Origin: Muraenolepis orangiensis
Taxonomy: Eukaryota > Chordata > Actinopteri > Gadiformes > Muraenolepididae
Assembly (NCBI GenBank): GCA_027704905.1
Contig: CM051007.1
Span: forward strand, 19,093,059-19,157,058
Direction of reading: 5' to 3'
DNA: 64,000 nt
Shown: in pieces, positions 25,086 to 36,352 of the stretch
Numbering within the stretch: position 1 is the stretch's first letter
Layout of the letters: every line of letters starts with the position of its first letter
Program-made: the position numbers and the translations under genes
The notes under the pieces: generated by a model
What the model saw: the letters and a program-made list of their open reading frames with translations, nothing else
Told to the model about the DNA's origin: nothing
The model's database searches: none

Positions 25086-25252
25086 TAATAATAACAATAA
25101 TAAATTATATTTTTAAGCGCACTTTTAATTTGCGTGGGCAAAACTCAAAGTGCTACAGAGTAAAAATGGTTTAAATAAAACAGAATAAAAGCAGCGGCAT
25201 TTACGCCGGCATGGCAACCAGTGTTTTTTTTTTTTATCTAGTGAAAGGCTAT

Positions 25253-25930
25253 TCAAAAAATATGTGTTTTTAGGCCTTTTTTTAAAACATCCACAGTCTG
25301 TGGTGTCCTCAGCTGGTTTGGGAGGGCGTTCCACAGTCTCGGAGCAGCGGAGCAGAAGGCTCGGTCTCCCATGGTTTTCAGTTTGGTCCTGGGGCGAAGG
25401 AGGAGGTTTGCCTTTTCAGAGCGTAGGCTCCTCGTGGAGTTTTGTGGGGTGAGAAGTTCTTTGATGTATGAGGGAGCATTTCCATGAATGCACTGATAGG
25501 TGAAGAGGGTGATTTTGTAGTCAATCCTGAGTGAGACCGGGAGCCAGTGCAATGATTTGAGTATGGGCGTGATGTGTTCATACTTCCGCACTCTCATCAG
25601 GATCCTAGCAGCGCTGTTCTGGATGTATTGCAGCTTCTGGATGTTCTTGGTAGGAATCCCAATGAGAAGTGCGTTACAGTAGTCTAGCCTGGAGGAGACA
25701 AAGGCGTGGACAAGCTTTTCAGCATCTGACAGACTGAGTGTGGGGCGGAGTTTAGCGATATTTCTGAGGTGGTAGAAGGAGGTCTTGCATGTTTGTTTGA
25801 TGTGGGCCTCAAAGGTCAGATGAGGATACATTTTAACACCCAGATTGGTGACAGTTGATGAGTGAAATGTTCTGACTGGAGAAGGTGATGCTGGTGATGG
25901 AGGATGAAAGGACCTGATGTGGAGTGCCAA
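25253..25930 (-). pseudogene. LINE RT C-terminal region
   Basis: From about residue 30 the frame reads as the region downstream of the RT core: VTNLGVKMYPHLTFEAHI, then AEKLVHAFVSSRLDYCNALL, KNIQKLQYIQNSAARI and the final WNALPNQLR motif. The first 30 residues are a shadow frame. Confidence 0.8.
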
Positions 25931-26300
25931 CTAGAATGGCTTCAGTCTTGGAGCTGTTTAATTGAAGGAAGTTGTGCTTCATCCACACCTTTATCTCCTC
26001 CAGGCATGTGGTTATGTTGGATGATGGCAGAGGTGCGGACGGGGTTGGGTTTGTTCTGATGTAGAGCTGTGTGTCATCAGCATAGCAATGGAAAGATATT
26101 CCATGCCAGCTGATGACACGACCAAGGGGGGACATGTATATGGGGAAAAGGGTGGGGCCGAGGACTGATCCTTGAGGGACACCACAGTTCACAGACTGTG
26201 TTTGTGATTTTGCCGCCAGATTAGTGAACCAGATTAGGGCAGAGTCAGAGATTCCAATTGTCGAGCAAAGACGATGGAGTAGAATGGTCAACGGTGTCAA
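25833..26300 (-). pseudogene. LINE RT palm fragment (YADD box)
   Basis: Carries GVPQGSVLGPTLFPIYMSPL and SFHCYADDTQLYI, the catalytic motif of CR1/L2-type reverse transcriptases. Its last 20 residues and the continuation are in another frame. Confidence 0.8.
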
Positions 26301-26779
26301 ATGCTGCAGTTCGATCCAGGAGGATGAGGAGGGATGGAGATCCGGTGTCAGCTGTCATCAGCAGGTCATTGGTCACCCTGACTAAGGCAGTTTCTGTACT
26401 GTGCCAGACTGGATGGAGTGGTTTATCACTGAAGTGATCAGGGGACTTATGGCACCAATGTTAGATTTGACCAGGGCTGTGGGAAAGGGGTCCAGAGCAC
26501 AGGTGGAGGGTTTCATCATTTTGATCATGGCCTTAACTTCATGCTGCGAGATGTCAGTGAAACAGCAAAGAGGCTGGGTAGGTCCGGGCTGGGGGTTGAC
26601 GGTCAGGACTTGGAGAGCAGCGGAGTTTGAGAGGAGAGAGTGGATGGTCTCTACGTTTTTCCGAAAAAATATGATAAAATTATCACACTGCTCCTCTGTG
26701 GTGTCTTTGTGTAAGGGAGTCTGAGGTTTGAGGAGATGATTTATGGTGGAAAGAGTTGCTTGGAGTTGCCAGGGCTATT

Positions 26780-27765
26780 GTTGATGATAGTGGAGTAGAA
26801 TTTTCACTTCTAAGGCCTGTACCATATATTCCACAGTCTCTCCAAGGTCAGCTCAGTATTATTAAGTGGAGTGCTCTACCTACCTCCCTGCTTAACACCA
26901 GGGTTTTGCTTTTAAAATCCAGGTTAAAAATAAAAATGGGAGGCATCTACATCAACCACCGCGACGGCTCTTAAGAAATCGCAGTCAATTACGCCCCTCT
27001 CATCAGGGCGTCTGAAAGCACGAAGGCCAGTTGAAAAGGAAACGGGGGAAGGGGGGGGGGGGTGGGTGCTGCTTGTTGAAGCCTCAGCAGGTGGGTTCCT
27101 GTGTGCCTTCGTACACGATGGAGCTATTCAAATTGAAAGCCAAAAGGAAATTAGTCAAAGCCGGAAATTTAGATCTAGTTCTTCAACCTTCGAATATATA
27201 TATATATATATATGTATTGTAAAACCTGCAAGTTATATTCGACAAGATGGAATAAATAATACAGTAGTTACTGGTGGGTGGGTAACCGAAAAATATAGGT
27301 CTGATTTGTGTCAGCCTATTGTGTTAGTGCAACACGTGCAGGGACTGTATATGGGCCTGTGTGCATAATTTCCTGGCACACATGTCTGCCTGACCACTTC
27401 TTGTTTGACCATAGCCAAACACAGTGCTGTCTTAGGCCTTATTTATTTAACTGCCTGCGTTGGTCACAGAGCACACAAGTGCAGATTCCATATTGTATAG
27501 ACTCCAGGGAGATTTATTTGGCAAGAAAATTAACATAATTTACGTGGGCTACACAGCTGTATGCATATTGTGTGTAGGCCATGAGGGTCCACTCTGGAAA
27601 TATGACAGCATATCTTCTTTGATGCTTTATGAGACTTCAGAGTAGCCATCAACGTGCAATTAGTAGTGCCGCAAAAAGGTGATTGGATGCAGAGCAAGAG
27701 AAAATAGAGTGTAGGGTGTAGAATATAATATCGTAATAATGATGTAGTATATCCTTGTATATAGC
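26780..27765. repeat. Copy 1 of an old duplicated segment
   Basis: About 27235-27735 matches 29955-30425 with many small differences. Shared strings include TTCGACAAGATGGAA, GTGTCAGCCTATTGTGTTA, GGCCATGAGGGTC and GTGATTGGATGCAGAG. No reading frame is conserved between the copies. Flanking parts (26780-27230) show no recognised element. Confidence 0.65.
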
Positions 27766-27774
27766 GGTTCTAAT

Positions 27775-28060
27775 GTAAGATTCAAGATTGTCAATTTCCA
27801 TTTGCAACAAATACAATGGGATGCTTACTCCCCATTCCCTCCCGCAGTATGAATTCTTACAAACAATACTATATTTATTCTATACAACACTACACTATCA
27901 GAATTCTGTACACAATACAAATAACAATAAAGTGATTGATGGATGATATATATGGTGGATTGTGCAAAAAGCATTTTAAAGTGCCAGTAGTGCAGCAGCA
28001 TTATGAATACAGTGCAGTACAGTGCAGAACAGTACAGCAACTGAAATGAGTCAGTTGCTG
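27775..28060 (-). mobile_element. LINE 3' UTR fragment
   Basis: Same family as 12225: GATTCAAGATTG, ATGCTTACTCCCCATTCCCTC, AAAGTGCCAGTAGTGCAGCA and ACAGTGCAGAACAGT. Breaks off after ATGAGTCAG. Confidence 0.7.
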
Positions 28061-28624
28061 TGGGGGGAAGAGATGACTGCCTCATATCTAATAGCAATGA
28101 CTTGGCTTTGATGAACTCACTGGCAACTACTAAGCCTCTTGATCACTGACCACAGTGATTCATTAGCGTTGTACTATTGGCTACAGTATAACATAGTTAT
28201 AGTATAGGTGGAGATTGTTCATTCTTACAAATACTTCCTTTATTAGAAAACTCAGATCCTCTGACAACCATATATATATGGTTATATATGTATATGACGC
28301 ATTTACAATGTTTGCGCAACCAGGGTTGCACCAGGGTTAGCAATATGTTTCAAACCGAGCAGTTGGTAAGCGCTGACATGTCTTTGCTCTCTCCCTGGGT
28401 GTGTGGTGATGGCTGGTTTAACCTGTGTGCCTTGATTCGTTAGAAGTCATCATATAATTATCAGGACTACAATGTAATATGATGTCCACCCTCTCCACAG
28501 TGTTTTCAATAGCCGTAGATGCACTACTTCTAACGCTATTGTCACTAATGTTTAATGATGTTGTCGGCGTGTTGTGGCTAATGAAGCCTCCCTCTCAGGG
28601 GATTAATATAATCAATCAATCATC

Positions 28625-28905
28625 CTCCACCTGCCTCCTCCTACCTCCATCTCGTACTTTTTCTCCTGCCGTCTCCATTTCCTCCTCCTACTCCACCTCC
28701 TGCCTCTTCCTCCTCCTCTACCTGCCTCCTCCTCCAAGTTCCTCCTCCTACTCCACCTCCCGCCTCTTCCTCCTCCTCTGTCTGCCTCTTCCTCCATGTT
28801 CCTCCGTCTATTCATCCTGCCTCCTCCTCCATGTTCCTCCTCCTACTCCACGTCCTGGCTCTTCCTCCTCCATGTTCTCCACCTATTCCTCCTGCCTCCT
28901 CCTCT
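28625..28905. repeat. Pyrimidine-rich CCTCCT-type repeat
   Basis: Imperfect units of TCCTCCTCCTACTCCACCTCC and CTGCCTCTTCCTCCTCC, entirely polypyrimidine-biased. It abuts the solo LTR at 28916. Confidence 0.85.
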
Positions 28906-28915
28906 ATCATTATAG

Positions 28916-29375
28916 TGTCATGGCCGGGTGTAGGTGGGACCCAAGAGCAGGGAGAACAGACGTCAGATGGAACAGGTGCTTTAATGTCGGATCCAAGGCA
29001 GAGGTACAGACAGGGCAAATCCAAAACGTGGTCAAGGCAAGCAGAGGTCGATAAGAGGTAGTCGAGGGTTGAGGCGTATCCAGGCGAGGGTCAGAACACG
29101 GTGGATCAATAGGCAGAACAACAATGAACTGAGCTTGATGCAAACGTGAGGCTTACTGAAAATCAGGGTGATGATCCAGCAATGAGTTAGACAACAGACA
29201 CGGCTTAAATACAGCTTGGTAATGAGGTGGGATTGACAACAGGTGAGTTGAGTAGGAAACGGCTGACAGGGAAAACACGGAGTGGCATCATGGAACGGAG
29301 TCGTGACAAAGCGGATCCAGGAAGCCAGCGGAGATCCAGGACTAGGAGCGTGAAGAGCTGGGTTGGATCGTGACA
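28916..29375 (-). mobile_element. Solo LTR, family A, copy 1
   Basis: 460 bp, matching 60993-61432 in reverse complement. It has TG...CA ends (minus strand begins TGTCACGATCCAACCC and ends GGCCATGACA). Flanks are TATAG and TGTAG, a 5-bp target duplication with one mismatch. On the minus strand it has a TATTTAAG TATA-like site and ATTAAAG before the end. The size and 5-bp duplication fit an LTR retrotransposon (probably Ty3/gypsy) that recombined to a solo LTR. Confidence 0.8.
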
Positions 29376-29384
29376 TGTAGCTCA

Positions 29385-29480
29385 TCTTAATTCAGCCAAC
29401 AGCGGTGTGGAGTGTGTGGGTGTGTGTGGTTGGTGGCTGGTTTAAGCAGCCTCACCTGACCAAAGTCAGTCACTGGTTAG
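29385..29480 (+). repeat. Unclassified dispersed repeat, copy 1
   Basis: TGTGGTTGGTGGCTGGTTTAAGCAGCCTCACCTG recurs at 43358 with few changes, and a partial relative is at 28397. The element type is unknown. Confidence 0.5.
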
Positions 29481-29944
29481 ACTCAGTCTAATCAGACTGA
29501 ATTTATTTTAATCAGATACCATAGAGCACCTGTGCCAATGTGTGTGTAATTTGGGCCAGTGGTTATTTAGAAGACTTTTCTTTTTTTTGTTATCCTGAAA
29601 CTTTCACTGTACAGGAAAATTCATCCAGATAGACCTTATATGTCCGAGGCAAAAAAAGGCAAAAAAAGTGTTCAAATTACATGTACATAAACAGTTACAG
29701 AAATTGTCGGTCATCTGGGCAATAGGGCTGCTTATTTCACTTTAACTGCAAATGATAGCACCTCTAGTGGGCCAAGTGGTGCCACACTTTCTGCCGACCT
29801 CCTTACCGGGGATTAATATATGTAGGACACATTTGAAAACTTTTGCCTGGTCAAAAGCTGAGATATAGATTTTACTAATCAATAATAATAATGCATAGCC
29901 ATTGCACTATGGGAATACCTTAATGATTTCCTTTATATATATTT

Positions 29945-30440
29945 TTCAACCTCCAGGTTTCATTCGACAAGATGGAACAATTTATTCATTAGGAAAGCCA
30001 GGGGAGTTACCAGTAGGAACATTAGCAAAAATATGTGTCAGCCTATTGTGTTATTGCAGGGACTGTATACATGCCTGTGTAAGTGCAAGTGCATGTGCCG
30101 GCCTGACCGGTTTGACCACAAACACAGTGATGTCTTAGGCTGGGTTATTTTATTGGACTGCCTGCATTGGTCAGAGTGCACAGGTGCAGATGTCATATTA
30201 TATGGACTCAAGGGAGATTGATTTGGCAGGAACATTAACAGCATCTACAGGGCACAGCTGCATGCGTATTCTGTGAAGGCCATGAGGGTCTCCTCTGGAA
30301 AGATGACAAGATGGCATGTCTTTTAGATACTGTATGAGACTTCCATCCATAATTAGTAGTGTAGCAGAATAGTGATTGGATGCAGAGAAAAATATAGGGA
30401 ATAGAGAGGCTCGGGTGTGGGATATAACATCTCACACCCT
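29945..30440. repeat. Copy 2 of an old duplicated segment
   Basis: Matches 27235-27735 (see that entry). Copy 2 differs mainly by short indels. Confidence 0.65.
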
Positions 30441-31377
30441 AGTGGCCTCTCACTGTACACGGAAGGTTCTGGCATTTTGACTTTTATCGATTTGACTTTG
30501 TGAGAACGCTAGCGCCAGCAGCGGTGCGAGTGCACGGTGCGTGTGTTCTCCCTGGATGAGAGGCAAAGCTAACGTGCCAGCCAACCGCCAGCGATAGCAC
30601 ACTGCTAACACTACTATGTTATCGCTGAGGCGCAGGGACCACTCCCGTGGTAAAAGGAAAAGAAGAGTGGGGGGGGGGGCGTCTTCTGGGACCCTTGGCT
30701 GGGGGCTCCGTTGGCCGGTGCTGTGGGATGTGACAGGGCTTTTTGGGGGCACGATGCGTCGCACTGCTATTTCCATCCACAGCCCATTGGTTACACTTTG
30801 ACTCCTCCACCGCCGCCGCCGCCGCCGCCGCGCCGCCGCCGCCGACTCATCTGCACGGGCGGCGCTCCAGCCTCGTCGTGGCGCCAGGCTGGAGCGTGAC
30901 AGCACGTTGATTCTAGTCCCCCCGCAAAAGCCCACGCATACGTGGTTCATTCAAGGGGAGGCCAGAGAGAGAGAGAGACCTCTTCTGGGGTTGTAATCCG
31001 CCGTTGGAAATAACAGCCCTTCCTTTTCGATCCACATTGTGGTTACGGTCCGCCATATTACCACATATCACCACATTGCCAAATAATGTCCTGAACGAGG
31101 GCATTTGGCATCAGCACAATTTGCATATTGTGGCCTTGAGACTGTTGGAATAATGTACTTCATGTTGTGATAGAGGTATCCTTTGTCTGACGCACAATAC
31201 CCATCTAGCTGTGATACTTATTTGTCAACAGCATATCATCGCAAAGAAAATATCTTAAAGGAAGTGATTCAAATAATATGTTCTGGAAATATAGCAGGTG
31301 GTTTGAAATCACACCTCATTTCAGGCAATCATTTCTGTGCGCATAACACTGCAATGTCAGATGCACGCGCACGCACG

Positions 31378-31409
<32 letters not shown>

Positions 31410-32408
31410 GCTGTAATGCAGCTGTAATGTTTTCCCCTTTAGATAGCTGTATGGATGGTTGCCATGGAGATTCCTAGGGCAAGGAATAAATGGAGGCAGA
31501 CGTGCTCCTCTGAAATGGCGCCTAGAAGAGATGGCAGGATGACAAAGAAAAGTTTTGTTTTGTTTGTATTTAAAAAATAAAATACCCATCTCTCATGTGG
31601 ATCAAGTCAACGTCTGTTGTGTTGCTTTGAACCTTACCAGCGTTATATTTTGTATTGCATTTTGAATTTGGTAGACGCCTCAACAATGCTGATTTAGATG
31701 CTCACCTTCACACAGGGCCATCTGGTAGACGGATGCCAGGATGGATGCCTGGATGCCAGGCCCTGTGCAAATTAATTCGGCAGCGCAAGGCCTGTATAAT
31801 GATGCACTAGTTTTCATTCAGTTGAATTTCATTCATAGTGTTTTGCCCTGAAGGGCAAGACACCGTTTCGAACTGCAGTGCAGTTCCGAAATGCATCATG
31901 TGTCTTCAGGTATCAACGAAGCCATGAAGCCAGCCAAGCTAAAGCGGCATCTAATTACAATGCACCCTGTATATTTAATATAAGCTCCAACCAAAAAAAT
32001 GTTTTCCGTCTAAAGAGCGAGGATTACATCCGCCAAAAAACACGGTGTGTTCTGTAACGCTGTATGATAACTTCTGTTCTGATTTGTGAAGAGCTTTCTG
32101 CCAATCATTTGAATAAGGAGCAATACGTTCATTATTTGAAAATGGAAGCATTTAATTAAAGTACGCCTTAGACTGGTCATTTTAAATGGGTTAATTAGGA
32201 CTATGCCACATCTTTTTACTGTTCAAAGTCTTGGACTATGTCTTGTAACTGTTGTTACTGTTCATCTTGTTACAGTTCATAGTCTTTGGACGATGTCTTG
32301 TAACTGTTCAGAGTCATAGGACTATGTGTTGTTACTGTTTATCTTGTTACTGTTCATAGTCATAGGACCTTATCTTGATACTTTTATATAAGTATATCAT
32401 ATATATAT

Positions 32409-32442
<34 letters not shown>

Positions 32443-33485
32443 CAAAGTATATAAGTGGTATTAACATTAAACATTAAAATGTGTTTGTTACTATAAAACG
32501 GAAATTTAGGTTGAACATTTTTCAAATACAAATAATCTAAGAGTACAAATGGTAGCAAGCGTTTGTTTTATTGCCGTTGGGATTTTGAGGGTTGTCCTTG
32601 GGGTTTTCTTTTTCCCCTGTAAGGGGTCCCTGACCCCAAACTGTAGGTTTTGGGCACTTCTGGGCGATCCATATACAGCACCCACCGCAGTATTTCAATC
32701 ACTAGCTGAGCTCTGTGCCTGCTGCAGTGATGCCGTTGTCAACAGAAGGTTGAGTGGCAGTGAAAGTGAAATACTGCAGTAAACAGTAAGGCGTCTCTGC
32801 CTGTAACATTTCTCTGAAATGTACTACTCCAAAAATATGTAAATTACTAAATGACTCATAATGCTGTTAAGACAGAGCTCTCCGCCTCCTTTAGAGAACC
32901 CTTTTTCTGTGTGCATGACTATGTCAAGTCTGTATTATGCTTTTTTTATATTCTTATATATATAGAAATTTTATCACCTTGGTCCCCAGAGTTGGCAATA
33001 GTAATTTGGTCTAAAATATACATGATCGTTTTCCCTAACGTCTCTTTAATTAAAAATTGAACCTACTTATCTAGCAATCAAGAGATATGACAGCTTTTCA
33101 TGGTCCGGAAAGTGTCACAAAGTTAGCCTCGAGTGACAGTTAAAGACCATAAATTGGCCAATTTCAAAGAAAGACGGGAATGTTTTTTAGTTTTTTTTGC
33201 CATCGTTGGAAGATAAACATATGGCCGTTTTAACTCCAAGGGAAGTCGTAAAGCTCCAATGATAACAGTGCTATGGGATGCTTTAGGATGGTAAACCTGC
33301 TTTAATGATCGTGGTCGTGACACAATCTGTAACACATGTCGTAGTCTGTGTTTTGAATGTGCGAATGTGACTTCTCAAACATTCTGTAAATGTACATTCT
33401 TTGTTTTTAGACATAACTTGTAACTACTGCATGGGCAGGTGTTCACAATGCAGTCAGTGTGGGATGAAACACAGACCCTTTAAAC
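30441..33485. other. Intergenic, no gene recognised
   Basis: A GC-rich patch (30480-30950) includes (CCG)n at 30807-30845. (CA)n lies at 31380-31408. An imperfect tandem repeat of TTCATAGTC..GGAC..TTGTTACTG units lies at 32217-32392, and (TA)n at 32398-32442. No exon with acceptable splice sites or protein similarity was found. Confidence 0.5.
32217..32392. repeat. Imperfect tandem repeat of about 55-60 bp
   Basis: Units share GTTCATAGTC, GGAC, ATGTCTTGTAACTGTTC and ATCTTGTTACTG. About three divergent copies. Confidence 0.7.
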
Positions 33486-34088
33486 CAGGGATGCCAGGGT
33501 GAAATTAGACAGGGGGCCAGATTTTTTTCAAGTGAGACCTCAGGGGGCCGAATTACACTTTCGGACTGAGAAGACCAAACACTGACTCAACACATGGATA
33601 GGTAGGCTATTTGAAATGATTCATGAAGGCCTATACATCAATAAGAAATTGCATTGGCACCAAAATATCCTCACAATTACATAGCCTAAAGCAGGAGACA
33701 GTTACTCTAAAAACGTAAAATTGTCCTATCCATGCAAGTAGCATACATTTATAGAAATGCAACAAAATAGACTAGGTGCCAACAAAACACATTTCCTATA
33801 AATAACACAATGGTAAACTGTTAATTACTTGTATTGTATTTATTGAAGGCTTGCACATGAAAACACCAATGCATAATTAGGCCAATTGAAAGAAGGCCAG
33901 GCCAAGTAGGCCTATACCAGTCACAGAAAGTAAGCGCCAGAATAAAATAGTCCAACAATAGGTCATGTGATTGAATAACCAGTAGGAATTAGTAAAACAA
34001 AAAGGTTCTTGAAAAAATATGCCAAATATGAGCCAACTAAAAACATAGACAACAGATGAGGCACATTAACTTTGCCAGTCAACCCCAG

Positions 34089-34773
34089 TGTCACGGTTAC
34101 GGTGGTTGACAGGGGGCGTTGCCAGGCCGCGTGCGCTAGAGGCGCACACACACGCACCTGCCAACCATTACCGTGGCTAATTACCATTGATCTCACCTGG
34201 GGGCTATTTATACAGCGGCGTCAGTGAGAGACGTCGCTCGTTCGTACTACGTGTCAACCGGTACGCTACCAGTCCCCAGGTGACATTCATCCCTGGTCCT
34301 GATCACCCTGCTACGGACTATCGGAGAGATAGTCCGCCCGTCTGCTGTTCCAGCCACCCTCGTCGGTCCCGGAGTTCCGCCCGTCATCTACCTGTCGGTA
34401 CGACGCACCTCGACCTCCCGGTAAACCTGACCATCGCCTGTCCCCAACGATCCCTACGTCTCCTACCTGTCGGCTTGACGCACCTCGACCTCCCGGTAAC
34501 CTGACCATCGCCTGTCCCCAACGATCCCTACGTCTCCTACCTGTCGGCTTGACGCACCTCGACCTCCCGGTAACCTGACCATCGCCTGTCCCCAACGATC
34601 CCTACGTCTCCTACCTGTCGGCTTGACGCACCTCGATCTCCCGGTCCCAGCTCCCTCGTCGGTCCTGGGGAATCGCCTTCTATTGTGTTTTGTGCCATTA
34701 ATAAACCCCTGTTCTTCCTTTCCTGGTCTCCGCCTGCGTTCTGGGTCCAACCTCACCACACACAGTCGTGACA
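34089..34773 (+). repeat. 5' LTR of the chromovirus derivative
   Basis: Begins TGTCACGGTTACGG and ends CAGTCGTGACA. Has TATA-like CTATTTATAC (34204-34213) and AATAAA (34700-34705). A 74-bp tandem unit (CTACCTGTCGGCTTGACGCA...) starts at 34388, 34463, 34537 and 34611; the fourth copy is partial. Confidence 0.92.
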
Positions 34774-35551
34774 GAACGAACGAGCCAACCAGGACCTGGA
34801 AGCGGCTCTCCGCTGCGTCGCCGCGAACCATCCATCCTCATGGAGTTCCCACCTCCCTTGGGTGGAGTACGCCCACAACTCCCTGATCAGCGACGCCACA
34901 GGGATGTCGCCGTTCCAGGCATCACTGGGCTACCAACCACCCCTGTTTCCCGTCCAGGAGGAGGAGATTGCGGTGCCGTCGGTACGGGCCCACCTCCAGC
35001 GCTGCCGCCGGATTTGGAGGACCGCGCGGTCGGCACTCCTTCGTACGGCCGATCGGAACCGGCGTTTGGCGGACCGTCGGAGGGTCCAGGCACCCATCTA
35101 TCGACCTGGACAACAAGTTTGGCTCTCCTCCCGTGACCTACCACTCCAGGTACAGTCCCGGAAGTTGGCGCCTCGTTATGTGGGACCTTACACGGTGGAC
35201 AAGGTCATCAACCCGGTTTCTGTACGGCTAAGATTGCCGCCAGCCATGAAAGTTCATCCCACCTTTCATGTCTCTCTGTTGAAACCTGTGTCTTCCAGTC
35301 CCTTGTGCCCTCCCACCACACCCCCTCCCCCCCCCAGGATCATCGACGACCATCCCGCCTACACGGTGAGAAAGATCCTGGACATCCGTCGCCGTGGCCG
35401 GGGTTTCCAGTACCTGGTGGATTGGGAAGGGTACGGCCCGGAGGAGCGGAGTTGGATTCCACGGCGGAGTGTCCTGGATCTGTCCCTCATCCGCGACTTC
35501 CATCAGGAACATCCCAACAGGCCGAGTGGGGCGCCAGGAGGCACCCGTTGA
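34772..35551 (+). pseudogene. Integrase C-terminus plus chromodomain of the chromovirus
   Basis: Open frame from the LTR junction to TGA at 35549-35551. It reads ERANQDLEAALRC, WVEYAHNS and SPFQASLGYQPPLFP (end of the integrase core), then KLAPRYVGPYTV and HPTFHVSLLKP (the GPF/Y module), and a chromodomain with YTVRKILDIRRRGRGFQYLV followed by WEGYGPEERSWIP. The chromodomain directs insertion in chromoviruses. There is no start codon of its own. Confidence 0.88.
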
Positions 35552-35562
35552 GGGGGGGGTAC

Positions 35563-36247
35563 TGTCACGGTTACGGTGGTTGACAGGGGGCGTTGCCAGG
35601 CCGCGTGCGCTAGAGGCGCACACACACGCACCTGCCAACCATTACCGTGGCTAATTACCATTGATCTCACCTGGGGGCTATTTATACAGCGGCGTCAGTG
35701 AGAGACGTCGCTCGTTCGTACTACGTGTCAACCGGTACGCTACCAGTCCCCAGGTGACATTCATCCCTGGTCCTGATCACCCTGCTACGGACTATCGGAG
35801 AGATAGTCCGCCCGTCTGCTGTTCCAGCCACCCTCGTCGGTCCCGGAGTTCCGCCCGTCATCTACCTGTCGGTACGACGCACCTCGACCTCCCGGTAAAC
35901 CTGACCATCGCCTGTCCCCAACGATCCCTACGTCTCCTACCTGTCGGCTTGACGCACCTCGACCTCCCGGTAACCTGACCATCGCCTGTCCCCAACGATC
36001 CCTACGTCTCCTACCTGTCGGCTTGACGCACCTCGACCTCCCGGTAACCTGACCATCGCCTGTCCCCAACGATCCCTACGTCTCCTACCTGTCGGCTTGA
36101 CGCACCTCGATCTCCCGGTCCCAGCTCCCTCGTCGGTCCTGGGGAATCGCCTTCTATTGTGTTTTGTGCCATTAATAAACCCCTGTTCTTCCTTTCCTGG
36201 TCTCCGCCTGCGTTCTGGGTCCAACCTCACCACACACAGTCGTGACA
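35563..36247 (+). repeat. 3' LTR of the chromovirus derivative
   Basis: Same length and sequence as the 5' LTR, including all tandem units. Directly followed by the CCCAG target duplication and hAT sequence. Confidence 0.92.
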
Positions 36248-36352
36248 CCCAGCCCATATTTCCACACACCCATATGTCTATATATGGCACTAGCCTGGCT
36301 ATCAGTCAACCCCAACCACTTTTATTCCCTCCCACCCATATCACACACTCAG

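Larger units (their letters stand above)
25090..26770 (-). mobile_element. Decayed LINE (CR1/L2 superfamily) with reverse transcriptase remnants
   Basis: Minus strand. A 5' part (26400-26720) still reads like RT finger sequence. The part near 26320 encodes the TAAFDTVDH block. 25833-26300 has GVPQGSVLGP, CYADDTQLY and KVWMKHNFLQLNSSKTE. 25253-25930 has the C-terminal YKYLG-equivalent region, SSRLDYCNALL, ILKSLHWLPV and LWNALPNQLRTPQTVDVLKK. Frames change at about 25900 and 26290, and a stretch between the fingers and the FDTV block is missing, so the copy is inactive. The endonuclease domain is absent. Confidence 0.85.
34089..36247 (+). mobile_element. Chromovirus (Ty3/gypsy) internal-deletion derivative, complete with both LTRs
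   Basis: Two 685-bp LTRs (34089-34773 and 35563-36247) match base for base as far as I can compare, at a constant offset of 1474. They flank a 789-bp internal part. A perfect 5-bp target duplication, CCCAG, occurs at 34084-34088 and 36248-36252. The internal part has a polypurine tract (GAGGGGGGGGTAC, 35549-35562) right before the 3' LTR, but no primer-binding site, gag, protease, RT or integrase core. Only the integrase C-terminus and chromodomain remain. The young age is clear from the LTR identity. Confidence 0.92.

Noticed and set aside
30450..30950. 166-codon minus-strand ORF in the GC-rich patch
   Set aside because: Ala/Arg-rich because of the CCG triplet run; no recognisable domain or conserved motif.
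34187..35978. Identical 105-residue ORFs at 34187 and 35661 and their antisense ORFs
   Set aside because: They lie inside the two LTRs and are identical because the LTRs are. They have no similarity to known proteins and cross the 74-bp tandem units.
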